From Homalodisca vitripennis (taxonomy: Eukaryota; Arthropoda; Insecta; Hemiptera; Cicadellidae): DNA of 64,000 nucleotides. The DNA lies in contig NC_060213.1 in assembly GCF_021130785.1 (NCBI RefSeq), positions 132,508,001-132,572,000 of the forward strand. The letters run 5' to 3'. Each line of letters starts with the position of its first letter. Position 1 is the stretch's first letter. The translations under genes and the position numbers were made by a program. The notes under the pieces were generated by a model. That model was given only the letters and a program-made list of their open reading frames with translations. It had not been told where the DNA came from and searched no databases. Positions 44,801-56,879 of this stretch are shown here, piece after piece.

Positions 44801-47800
44801 GAAATTTTAAATGTAAAGATTATAACATGTGACGGAGATGTGATAAAACAACACATTTAACCAAAATGTCCTTACTTCACGATAAACATTATTATTGTAA
44901 TTCTAAATTTTAACATATAAGTTAGTAACACAATATGTACCCTAATGAAATGAGCTATAACTTCAAATTATTATGCTACTTCAGCAAAGTCTGTTACATT
45001 ACACTTGACGTGGCGTACTCCTTGTAAAATATTATATGTCAAAACCACTACATTTTTAGGCATTGCATTTATTTTACATCGTTAATTGGAATTTAAAGTT
45101 ACAACTATATAGTTAGAATTAACGATAAATTTGTATGTGTATATTAATTTTATCTTGCCATAACGTTTAAAATTGTTCAAAACTGCCAGTTAATATCAGA
45201 AATATCTGAAGCTAGTACTTAAAGTGCATTAAAATACTTCCCGAATAGTTTGACGTGAACACCACTTTATCCCTTGGATGACATTATTAATCTTCTGAAT
45301 TATCCAAGGAACTTCTGGGAATGGGCATTATCGTAATCCTTGTGGATTTATTTAAACCTGTAGGACTTTTGGCCTTGGTCCCTTGGGTGATTTTTAGAAG
45401 CCGTTACTTGCTAATATCTACTGAAAAGGCTATTTTTAGCAAGTTAAAGTGTATTCCTCAATTACATTTATACTATTAGGGGTAGTTTACTTAGTGTACG
45501 TTCCCGGATGTCATCGATACAACTCCTGATGATTTACCGTTATTATCTAGGGCGAGACCAAATAATATAAAGCTTGGAGACTAAAATTCCATAAATTATT
45601 CACACAATAGTGTCATTTAACTGGTTTACGTTACAAATAAAATTGTGAATATTTAATTTATGATAGTGCATAAAAATAACCATTACATGAGATAAAAGTA
45701 TAGTAGAGAGAGGACAGATTATTATTTCTTTAATGTTAGTTATTGATGATTGAAGGTTAAAAAGTATAAAAGATCTTCGGATCATCTTCAGACACATACT
45801 TTTGTGATGTGTCTGAAGAAGATATCCTTGATATTGAAAGGCCTCACAAAATAATAAAAGTATTAAATATTGGTTTCATGTTTTAATGTAAGTAAGTTAT
45901 CGGTACCAATATAAGCTCTATCTACAACAAGTTACGAAATGTACAACAATACGTTTCGTGGACTGGAATCTATCATCTTCGTCAGGTAAGAAAACAATTG
46001 GTACATGTACATGTATTTAATAGCTACAACGTACGGCAATGGAAGCCATTGACAAAACAATAGAAAAAAGAGATATAAAAGAAAATAAAAATACCCAAAA
46101 ACTGCTTGAAACTCATCTAGGAGAAAATGACCCAGGCTCACTTGTACAGAATGCAAGACACGAGCACAAGTCACGAGCACTAGAAGTTAAGAGCACAAAC
46201 ACACGTCTCACCAGCACAGGCGAAATTGAAACACTGAGCAGTAGAGCTACTTACACTTTACAATACGTATGATTGTTCATACGATCTTGTTAAAACAAAG
46301 ACAATTTTGTAATTACTGGGAGAGTCTTCAATGGATAGAATATATTGAAATGTATCAAGAATATTAGTAACTTAGATTTCAATATTCCCCCTGGCTAAGT
46401 AAAAACAGTACGAAGATTGAATAACTAGATAAATATTAATAATATTACTTAAGGGATTTAAACGTAATCAATACCTAGAAAACTGTTATAGATACAAAGG
46501 TTATAACTAATAACAAAAGGTTTAAAGCATAATAAGCATCACATACAACTTTTAAATTTTCTCCAAGTCCATAAGTAATGAAGTTGTGAATTTTTTAGGT
46601 TTAATAGGCCCCTTATGGAACTAAATGGCGTTTCAAAAAGACAAATGAACATAGCCGAGATTTCTAAATAAAGGAAAGAGTAATTAGCCTAAATAATTTT
46701 AAAATCTACCCTGGACATTTCGAAAGAGTAAACTAAAATTGTTCAAGAATATACTTCCTTATGTTATTGATACAATTCTGAGATGGACATTTTAATTTAA
46801 TTATTTGAAAATTACTTAGCACTAAGTAGATATGAGGTTCTCTTGTTCCAACACAATGTTATCTATGGCTGGTCACGAATGTATTTTCCTGTTGATTTGT
46901 GTATACTTACTGATTACTGTTTTATCATTAAAACATGCCTCTTTTTATCTGATGTCACCCCATAATCTGGTGCCAAATCATAAAACTTATCTATCAAAAA
47001 TTATCTAAACTTTCCCCATTTTCAGAAATGTATAGAATTTTATATTTTACTGTCATTCCTTATTCGTAAATCGAAGATGTATAAAACATTAATTACTTCT
47101 CTTAATGTAATAGGCCCTAATTTGTTTCTCCTTATAACCCAGACAGAAAAAATGTAACCACATCAAACATACTCATTGTAACGTAATTAGTTTGAGGTAT
47201 GTTTGCAGTGGGATTAAAACTTTCTAATATATTCGGAAATCTGGCAATGTAGGGCTTTGTTATTAATTTTAATAGTTTCAATCAAAGAAATGTATTAAAA
47301 TAAATTATATTTTATTTAATATTTTGTTAATTGAAAGAATATAAAATTGTAATAAATTAGACCCAATTTAGTAGATGCACCTTAAAGAATAACAATGAAT
47401 AATTGATGTTCAATTAACGAACTAAAAGACGTTAAGGGTTCTGAAATAAGACTTTAGAAGAAGAGGGCATTGTACTGTGAAATGGAGAAGGGGCAGGGGA
47501 AGAGAGAAGGTATCTCAGATTGCATGATTTGATTTCAATTCCATTGTCAACCGTTTTCGTCAACCTGATACTGATGACCCGATCAGACAGACCTCGCCCT
47601 TCGTGCTTTCATATCAGTCCTGAAGTCAGAAGGAAAAATATTAAGCTTGTTACTTTGGTCTTTAAATTATTACTCAAGAAATATTCTTTGTTTGCAGTTT
47701 ATTTTTGACGATGGAAGGATTGTGAAGGAAACAGGATTTTGCGGCCATTTTCCATCGTTCAGTGAAACAAAAAATCAGTAACAGTACTTTTAGAGATCTG

Positions 47801-48306
47801 CAATCTGATCTATTTTTCAGGTAAATAAGTAACCTAATACATAATTACAAACGAGGTTAAAATAAACAAATCATACCAAAGCGTTGTGGCATGCCTAAGT
47901 CAGGAATAAAAACCAACATGTTTGTCAACTTCACTAACTCTAAAACATGCACTCAATGAAAGCTATACACAACACTAATCATTAAAACTGAACTACAGAA
48001 TACAGGTCACAATACGTCTGCATTCGTATACCAACCACCTACGACTGTTACGTTTCGGATTGCAGATCTCGAAACGTGGTGTTACTGATTTTCTGTTTAA
48101 CTAAACGATGGCAAATGTCTGGAAAAAATCCTGAAGTAATATATTACGCGTATTGCCTACTAAGTTATCCATAAGATTCTTGCACATGCCAGTAGCACAT
48201 GAGGGGAGAAAATAAGGTTTAGAATACAATCAACCTAAAATCCAACAACCATCAAAATACTAAAATTAAATATTTCACAAGGGTTTATATAACAGACACA
48301 ATTGCC

Positions 48307-48468
48307 TCCGGTATAAACCAACGGGTTGAATATCTCAGAAAAGTTTTCTGTCAGAGAGAAAGTCCACGTTCCTTTCCCCTTGACACACACGGGCTGGATA
48401 CTTTTCAAAGCCGCAAATCCCTTCATATAAACCGTCCCACCCGCAGAGGTCTTAACGTATTGACTCGT
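48307..48468 (-). other. Weak candidate coding exon (copy 2)
   Basis: Duplicate of the candidate at 33,200-33,361, with the same acceptor context and an open frame. The near-identity of the surrounding 3.8 kb means that frame conservation here is weak evidence for selection. Confidence 0.2.
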
Positions 48469-51400
48469 CTGATACATCAAATTTTAGATTTTATATCTCA
48501 AGATATTTTCTTCGTCTCATACAATAATAATATAATATACTGCAGAGTCCACCTCAGAAACAACTTGGGGTTTCTTCAACCCTTATTTATAAAGTGAAAT
48601 GTATTATATATTTGTTAAGAAAACAATATTGTAATAATTAATCGTGTCAACCACTTAATGACCTCTTTCATTTTAAACAATAAATTTATTTCTACATTGG
48701 ATATTCTACAGCCCGAATGGTAGAACAATTATGTAATCCTTACTAAACCATAGAAAATAAATCATTCCAAGCTAATAAATCTATTTATATCGTTAGTTAT
48801 TTTTATTCTTATTTTAGTTCAAAATAAATTAGAATTTAACTTGAATTATTAAATTTTACAAGTCGAGTCTTCTTGTCTGCTTGAACTAGCGTCATACTGA
48901 TAACGAGAGGCCCTACCCTACCCTTGCGGTAATTATTTTATCACTCTTGTAAATTTCAAATAAAATAAAAAAATAAGCTCACAGAACGGTGAGTTATTAG
49001 AAAAATATTATTGAAATTATCACAATAAATACGAGTAGATTGTAAGAGCAAGCCATTTAATGGGCACTTTGAAGTGGAAATCGTATACATATAGTATGAC
49101 ATTATTCAGACCTCGGGATTGGTACGCAAACAGGATAGAGCGAGATCGGTGTGATTTTGCAATCTACATCAATTTGAAACAGTTGACTATAGTCATGAAA
49201 TCAAATCATGCAATCTGAGATCCCCGCTTCACACCCCCTCCCTCAACAATAACTTACAATTCTCTTCTACCTCACTCTCCTCTCCCAGAGCTCATTTGAG
49301 GTTCTAAAATAATTTATTATTGATAAGCAAACAGTAAGCTTAACAATTTTGAAGCTAATTTTTTCTCAAATATTTTTCTTTCACACTTGGTATAAATCTA
49401 TAATGTTTGTGTTTTGCTACTAGTATAACTTAAACACTCAAACAACACTATTTTAAGTTTAAACATTATGGTGGAGGTAGGTCGATCCACAAAAGCTTAC
49501 TACGTCAAGATTTTGCGAGAGAACAGCTTTTTATTCCTATTTCAAAAATAATACAGCTAGTTAACTTACTTTACATGTGCTTAAATATTTTTTTGTCAGA
49601 GTATTGTTGTTTTTTATATTAATTTACTTATATACAAATAAGTAAAGCAGTTTATTATATTTTATTTGATTATTTTCAGTTCATGTTTAATAAAATCTGG
49701 TAATTAATTTATTAGTGATATACATAAACAGTCATAAATCTGGACTCCAAATATTAACTGATGGTTGATCAAAGGATTGGTCCTCTAGTTTATTGTATGA
49801 AAACTAGATTAATTTCATTTTATTAAATGAGATTAAGTAAAAAGTTGTGTTAACAGGGGATACATTTACGAAACGAATCAACGTTAGAATAATAAAGCAT
49901 TTAAATAAGAGGAAGCGATTAACAGAAAGGTGAAACATGTTTATTTTTGGTGGTCTAAACGTAGACATTACTGAGCGATGCTATATTTTTTGAAATTTGT
50001 TTTACCTTACAAATGCTCCTTTTGTAAAAGAGCTAAAGAACTGAACAAAACAAACATAATCAATTGTCAAAAGGTAAGGAGTTAAGGTGATATGTACGAG
50101 ATCTTTTTCAAATTAAAAACAAATTTGTTGTTTTCTTTTTCTTTGGAATGCTACGAATGCGTTGATACATAATACATATACTTCATCAGTAATATAACAT
50201 GTGTACAATCTTGCAGCTAAAATAGCCAGAAAGCTTTTAAAAATGTACAAAAGAAGAAAATACTGGACGAAGGTGCAAAAAAAGAACTGGGTTATGACCC
50301 TAGAACGTTTTAGATTGTGATTAAATCTTATTGTATCGAGTTCACCACTATACGTTTTTATCTCAATGATGTTTTTAAAAAAGAACGCTTTTTTCGCTGA
50401 CTAATGACCTAATTAGGATATCAAATTCACATCGGTATAACAGTTTTATAATATGGGTTTACAACACCACTACAATTTTTATAAACAGTATTTAAAACCA
50501 AAAGTTAAAAAAACATTTTTAACAAAAATGTTTAAAAATATATAGTTATATAAATAAATTTCTGCATGTGGTTTTTTGTGAAATAGGTTATTTTTGTTTG
50601 TATCTCTTTAAAAATGTGCCAACAGTACATACGTTTGAAAAATATATTACATTGACTTCCTGAGATAATGAGTTATTACATAATCAATTTAATATTATAG
50701 GGCGTTATAGAGACTGCATCTTCTCTTAAACAACTTACATTAAGAAAATCATTGGGTAAGCTTTTAATTAAAAATTGTTAGATCTGTGTTTATTTGCCCG
50801 AAACCTTCTTGAAATTCAGTACAGAAGATAAAACAATATTATGACTTACAATCAGAACATTTTTGTAGAGATATTAAAAACCACTATTTTCTATATATTC
50901 ACTTTTTACACTTTGTATGAACTAACCTGAGAGTTCAACTTAAATTTCCAAAAACAATGGACAGCTGTGAATTGGAACATCTACGGAACACTCTAAAACG
51001 TTGAGTTCTGTTGTTCCACGATTAAGGGTTCTTCATCGTCGTCCCTATTGTGCCAGTTCATGGACTGTGCCTTCCAAAGAAAATTATTCATTAAACTTGA
51101 ATAGATAGTGATATGTAAAACATAAATGGATAGCTTGGTGAAATTTATAAATGACAAACAGATCAAATCACTAATACATACTCTTTCGAACATTCAAAAA
51201 TTAAAAGTGGAATTATTGAGATAATTGTGTTTGTAAGAGTGTATTAATATATTTAAATTCTCAATAAAATACGATACATTAAATCATATCATATTCGTTG
51301 TGTTTGTTTTGTAATTTTTTTACAAACAATATAAGGAAATAGGGATTTTTGTGGGAAAAATCTGAATCAAACATTCTATACATTTATTATACATAACTTA

Positions 51401-52974
51401 CTAACTTCATGTTTTGCATATGTTGTTGTAGGTAATGCTAGCCTATTTTTACAAATAATTTAAACTTTTCTACTCATATCATACTTTACTGTTCGGATGT
51501 TGGTAAAATATGTCACAAAAAATGTACTCTGTGTAGTAGAATATTAATTGTAAGTATGCCTGGTAATTTTTACTCTTACAACTTTGTGTACGGTTAATCT
51601 CTTTTTATCAGAAAAATCTGTTTACTATATAAATTAACTCATAACTGAGGTAAATGGTGTGAATTTAAAAGTAAGTAACTGTGCCAATTAGATAGAGATA
51701 AAAGTATTACCTTATCTTTAAATCAGTACACAGATTAAGTATTGTAAGTATTAAGGTATATTCAGTTAAATACACTTATATTGTAAGACATGTTTTTTTT
51801 TTTTTTTCGAGTGCCAATTAAACTTTTATCATATAAAACGTATAATTTTTGGTTCAAGGTAGCTTACTCCTAAAAGTTAATTTTACCTTATAACATTCTC
51901 AAAATCCACAGTTTATAAAATATTATTAATCAATTCAGTGAAAAAAATTCAGTGCCTCACTCTCAGTAATTAACAGTTTTAGATTTTTAAACTGATCCAT
52001 AAATAATACTTACAGCTCAGATATATAACACAAGTGTTGAACCATTACATCATATTGATAAAGGCAATCTCATTATATTAGCAACCGAGCCGAGTCAACA
52101 GTTTTAAAAGAGGCTTTTTAATCCCGAGCACGTTTTGATTCCATTCAATTTACATTTTATCATTACAAACCAATGTACATAATCACTTCCATTTATGTAC
52201 TGTGGAGTGTTATATAAATATGTGTTTAAACTTTGTACGTACATAGGCTAACTGTATATGTTTGTAAATTTTACTTTTGTGTATTTCTTTTATAATGACA
52301 TATTGTTTAATCGTTTTTGTTAAATAAACTTTATGAAATAACCAAGTCTGTTATAAATACTGTTCAGTCGGCTATTTTTATCTTGTGCATGATTTTATAG
52401 TAATTGTTTGTGAATTTGAAGAAAAATAACTATAGTGGAGTCATACTTGATTAAAATAAAATAGTATGTGTATACTTATTATTCAAAAATAAACCTATAG
52501 CCATCGCAAGTGTGAAGGCACCAATGCCTATTAATTATTCTCTGTTCAAAAGTGGTTAAACGTTTTAGGTTTAATACACACTCAGGCCAGATTTAAAATC
52601 AATAATATCCATATCGTAAACTAATAATTATAGTTGCCTAGCAAACTTTTATTTCCTTACAAGACTTATAATATATAACAACAGATACGATATCAAAATT
52701 TATGAATAAATAGTGAAAAGAGTAAAACAATATAATAAATGAGAACTAAAAATTCAATGACACTAATGCCCACACATTTTTGTAACAGGTATATCTCTCT
52801 ACCATTTTCTTCATAAAGACCCTAATGTAGAATAATAATAACTTAAGAATAATTTTCCTCTGGCCTAAGGTATTTGCGATAACATAAGTGAGTTTGCGTT
52901 ATTATACCAAACAAGAAAATATATAACCAGTTTTTATATAATAGTATATATAGCAAAACCTAAGCACCCAATAG

Positions 52975-53290
52975 GTTGCTACACCGTGTTTAAACATCTT
53001 GTCTAAACCATCGTAGTGCACTCAATTGTGCACCTGATGAGACAATGAGAACACTTCACCTAGATACACTCTATTTTGCAGAATATATGTCTCTGATGTC
53101 AAAACGATGTAACGAGTTTATTTTTAGCTTCTTCGTCACTAACATTTTTTAGCTCATCAGACGAACATGACTCCAGATTCCATGAGTGAAATCTGAGGTC
53201 AGCACTAAGACGAGCACTAAAAGGAAGGTGAACTGTAGCTAAACTTAACATTCACATTGAATCAACCCTTCCCACCATAGCTATGGTTTG
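52975..53290 (+). repeat. Dispersed repeat family Y, copy in duplication copy 2
   Basis: Duplicate of the copy at 37,915-38,215, slightly diverged. Confidence 0.7.
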
Positions 53291-54100
53291 TGTACGTATG
53301 TGTTATTCAATTAAATAATATTGTTTATAAATTCAGAAAATGTAGATAGATTTTTCAAATTAAAATACATTAAAAATCATAAATTTTTTCAAAGTGTTAT
53401 GTATAATTTTTATGTTGTAACCAAGCATGATTTGAAAGGCTAATAATTAATTAGTATTACAAGTCCAATCGTAGTAGTTAATCTATTCTCCGCGAGACAG
53501 CGCCAGGAACTGGGACATAATCGTGGACACGTGACTGAAATTATCAGTTTCTCATTTTCATGCACAGTTGTACCTATGCTGAATACTGTCTAACCCGTGT
53601 AATTTATTATAAAACATTGTTTATGACCTTAGATCCTAAAGCTCACAATTTTATTATACACAGATTGTAGACTTTTATTTATAAGAAATATATTTTAATA
53701 GCTAACTCTTGTAATGGCATTTTCTACGATAAACCCATATTGGACTCAACCCCCAATTTCATTTGGTTTAACAATGTGCTGTAACAATTCAGGTGAAGCT
53801 ACTACATCAAATATAGACTAAAATATACCTCGTCATACAATCCAAGATTTAAGTCGATTACGTGTTTCCAAGAACAGTTTCTAAATTTTATTGTATGATT
53901 TGCTATCAAATGAGACGGCATAACAGAATTAAAAAGTCTTGCTATTATTCACGTTTACATTACGAAAATAATATTTCAAAAATTAAAGTTTCTGTTTGTA
54001 ATTTTTTAGAAAACATTGAAATCCAAAGGAATAAACTCAATTCATCAAAAGATGAGTTAAACAACTGGGAGTGCACTATGAGTTAACATTGCTGTATACA

Positions 54101-54108
54101 GCTGCTAG
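54101..54108. other. Candidate left terminus of the viral-like element
   Basis: Copy 2 of the host duplication matches copy 1 up to GCTGCTA and then diverges completely. To the right the base composition rises and viral-like genes follow. If the element starts AGTAGACC at 54,107, its end would be of the AG type usual for Polintons and GCTGCT (54,101-54,106) would be the 6-bp target-site candidate. The other end is outside the window, so this is a hypothesis. Confidence 0.45.
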
Positions 54109-54390
54109 TAGACCTCCCGCGGATCTGGCGCTAACATGGGCTCTTATGGGAGGGAGAAATTCCCTCATTTGCTGGAGAAATCCCTTCATGTGCGGGAGAA
54201 ATTCCCTGCTCACACTCTTATCCTATGAAAATGTTCCAAATTCTGTCGAAATTATCGTGTTTTTCGGTAAAATCGGTGATTTGGGGTGTCAAAATCGTTG
54301 TTTTTCGGTAAAATCGGTGATTTGTTGGGTCCGGTGAGGGAGAAACGAGGGACGGAGGGAATTCCAATATGGCGGCGAGGGCGGGAAAAA
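54108..54390. repeat. Short degenerate repeats at element end
   Basis: Two repeat types are visible: GGAGAAATTCCCT-like units of about 26 bp between 54,150 and 54,212, and TTTTCGGTAAAATCGGTGAT at about 54,261 and 54,302 (41-bp spacing). I see no gene. Its position next to the candidate terminus suggests part of a terminal inverted repeat. Confidence 0.6.
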
Positions 54391-54710
54391 TTGGCGGGAA
54401 CAGGGTAACCTAACCTCACTTTCTTGGTTTCCCGCGTATTCAATATGGCTGCGCCCATGATGAATTGGCGGGAACAGGGTAACCTAACCTCACTTTCTTA
54501 GATGGCTGCGCCCAGTTGGCGGGAACAGTAGAACATAACCTCAATTGTGAAATTGGCGGGAACAGTAGAACATAACCTCAATTGTGAAATTGGCGGGAAC
54601 AGTAGAACATAACCTCAATTGTGAAATTGGCGGGAACAGGGGAACATAACCTCAATTGTGAAATTGGCGGGAACAGGGGAACATAACCTCAATTGTGAAA
54701 TTGGCGGGAA
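54391..54710. repeat. Tandem array carrying eight TTGGCGGGAA boxes
   Basis: TTGGCGGGAA occurs at 54,391, 54,465, 54,516, 54,553, 54,590, 54,627, 54,664 and 54,701. The last five are exactly 37 bp apart in a tandem array also containing ACATAACCTCAATTGTG. The first three sit in longer, diverged units with AACCTAACCTCAC. The decamer is one base short of the textbook E2F-site form TTTGGCGGGAA. It lies downstream of the RING gene and near the candidate element terminus. Confidence 0.9.
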
Positions 54711-54964
54711 GGTAAACTAAACAAGAGAAATAAAGACGAATCGTACCTTATTGTGTGATGCGGTGAGTTGATGTGGGCCTGGATGTGGTTTCGGAACATC
54801 CGCACTACGTATAGTACCCAGGTTAAACATTATCCAGTATAAGAATCGGTCCAGAGAACTGGTAGACATCCTACGACTGGATAATGTCCCGTCCCTTTGG
54901 AATTTGGAATATAAATTTTGAATGTGAAGCCAATTGAATAATTAAGATAGAGGTAGAGAGAGAT
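54711..54964. other. 3' flank of RING gene
   Basis: About 250 bp between the tandem array and the RING gene stop. ACATTATCCAGT and ACTGGATAATGT are inverted about 45 bp apart (about 54,827 and 54,880), giving a potential stem-loop in the transcript's 3' region. No clear AATAAA on the minus strand. Confidence 0.4.
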
Positions 54965-56727
54965 CTACCTGGGGAGATATATTGTGAATCTTCCCACAAT
55001 CAGCTCACGGCACGTGGGGCATCTATCCCCCACTCTGTTGGAGCATGGACGGCAGAGTGTATGCCCACACAGTCGAAGAGCGATTGTTGGTAGATTCGCA
55101 AAGCAAACGGGGCAGGACACTTCGCGGGGTTGAGTGGCAGGGGTTGATCCGTTGGACGGCACAGCGGTGTTTCTACGTCGGGAGTCCTCCTCCATGCGGG
55201 TAGCTGTCTCGTATAGGAAATCCGCGAGGATGCTGCGGATTTCCTCCCAAGCGGCTGGAGCGGCGGCACGGAACTCCTCCTCGGGTCTCCGCACCATCCA
55301 CCGTTCGCGGGTTTCCTCCCAAGCGGCTGGAGCGGCGGCACGGAACTCCTCCTCCTCGGGTCTCCGCACCATCCACCGTTCGGTGTCGTAGACGGCCCCC
55401 TCACTGATGCCCTGCACCTGAGCGACTATACTCAGGGACCTTGACACCGCCCTCATTGCCTCCCATTGGGGATCTATGTCCTGTAACATAGGTAACGAAT
55501 TAAACAGATGAAACACTACGTAGTGGCATGGATAATGTAGGGAATGAAACTTACTGCAGATGGTGAGAGGAGGGGTGGCGAGCCGGCAGCCACTTCCATG
55601 GATATGAGGGACTCCTGTGAGGTGGGGTCGGGGGAGAAACCAGAGTGGAAGGAGCCACTACTGATGGGCGAGACTGTTGGTGGAGTAGACTGATTCAACC
55701 TCCGATAGAACTGAGAGAGATCCTCAGAGGACTGTCTCCGGGTCGAGGGGTTGCGTCGGAAGTCCCAAGAAGTACTCAACTGTCAACAAGAAATATCCAT
55801 TTTTTGATTCTGTAAACAGAGCGAAACCTGCAATATAATATGAATGCCCTATATACTAACCGAAATCGCCTCATCTGAGCTGGAATTAGATTCCTCCATC
55901 ACCACCCTTTGAGTCGCCTCGTCGGGAAAAGTCGACGCCTCGGCTATAGCCCTATCGGCAGCAGCGATTAGACTCTCCTCAGAGATGTCAGAGGGGAGAG
56001 TGATGTTTGGGTTAGCATCACCGGTCCACCCGAGAGTCGATGGTTGAGACTCATCCTAAAGCACAAGTGAATTAATACATGGCGGGTCCCGCCACCGGTT
56101 GCGGGACTTAGCAGACACGAATACTGCACGAATGGAAAATAGGATAACGGTAATCACCTCTTCAATACCGGCGCTTATGACATGCAGTCGGCCGCGTCGA
56201 GTGGTCACCCATTGCCCAGACCTGAACATCCTCTGGATCTGAGCCTCGTACTCGTTCTGAAATAGAGTTCGATTATAGGGACTGCAGTAATGCGTAATTA
56301 GTACAATACAACGGTAACAATAGTGTACTGACCCTGGTCACCTCACGCTGAAGGACAGGAAGTGTAGCCCGATCATCACCATTATTCTGAAAAAGAGAAA
56401 AATAAAGTTAGAAAAGCTGCCACACACCTAAGGAGTAAAAATTAGAGTATTGAAATGTGAGCTAACCATATTCAGATGGACTATAGACCCGCTATCCGTA
56501 GTAAAGTATCGATCCCGGATAGCCCCGGGCACAGGGATCGGTTGACTCCTACGCAAACCGTTTGAAGTGGATGGTTGTTCCTAAAAAACACTTTACAAGT
56601 TAGAAACAGTGTTGAGGGACAACTCGATAGAACAATAAATAATCAAAACAATAATTACCTCGAGATCGTTGCCAGCCACCACCAACAGCAACATGGCGAA
56701 AACGGTAAAACTAGTTGCCACAGACAT
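54965..56727 (-). CDS. Spliced RING-finger protein (seven coding exons)
   Basis: Coding exons, minus strand: 56,727-56,659; 56,580-56,467; 56,386-56,333; 56,256-56,158; 56,055-55,861; 55,779-55,555; 55,480-54,965. Every intron is short (about 70-105 bp), starts GT, ends AG and falls between codons, giving 423 residues. The C-terminus has a C3HC4 RING (CPVC, then LCGH, LCRPC, CPTC) ending a few residues before the stop, the position seen in IAP-type proteins. No BIR domain is visible. RING proteins of this kind are usually E3 ubiquitin ligases. The middle is acidic and Ser/Pro-rich, consistent with disorder, and the first exon is short and hydrophobic (possible signal or anchor). The last exon holds a tandem 24-25-residue duplication. 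Start chosen because a TATA box lies 46 bp upstream. It lies between the candidate element end and the capsid genes, so it is probably an accessory gene of the element, though a host origin is not excluded. Confidence 0.8.
55241..55382 (-). repeat. Intragenic tandem duplication in RING gene last exon
   Basis: Two units of 75 and 72 bp encode RWMVRRPEEEEFRAAAPAAW-type repeats. They are almost identical at the DNA level and differ by one Glu codon, so the duplication is recent. Confidence 0.9.
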
Positions 56728-56772
56728 AGCAAAGCTATCACAGCAAGTGCAGCTGCAGCCGATGCACCGCGC

Positions 56773-56779
56773 TTTTATA
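56773..56779 (-). promoter_or_regulatory. TATA box of the RING gene
   Basis: TATAAAA on the minus strand, flanked by the inverted pair CCGCG/CGCGG (56,767-56,784). It lies 46 bp upstream of the chosen ATG, and a CA dinucleotide about 31 bp downstream of the box would be a suitable start site. Confidence 0.7.
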
Positions 56780-56879
56780 CGCGGACGCCTCTCCCCCACC
56801 GAGACTCGCACTTGCACCGCATTAACTGCAATTTGTGACCCACGTTTCCACACCACGGTAAGCCAGAATGGCTAGGCCG

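Larger units (their letters stand above)
41840..54107. repeat. Large direct duplication, copy 2 (about 12.3 kb)
   Basis: Direct partner of copy 1, offset by about 15.9 kb at the left, 15.1 kb in the middle and 14.3 kb at the right. The steps are explained by the two blocks absent here. Its right end at 54,107 coincides with the jump to GC-rich, gene-dense viral-like DNA. Confidence 0.9.

Noticed and set aside
54071..54337. 88-aa plus-strand frame across the junction
   Set aside because: It starts in host DNA, runs through short degenerate repeats of the element end, and has no coding character.
54553..54710. Regularly spaced repeat that could suggest a CRISPR array
   Set aside because: The 37-bp units are contiguous tandem copies without variable spacers, in a eukaryotic context.
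55516..55550. Unspliced reading of the RING gene starting at 55,516
   Set aside because: The segment is an intron with a good donor (55,554) and acceptor (55,481), and splicing restores one continuous frame with the upstream exons.
56593..56856. Longer first exon for the RING gene starting at 56,856
   Set aside because: That start lies upstream of the TATA box and its predicted initiation point, so it would not be in the transcript; the ATG at 56,727 is preferred.
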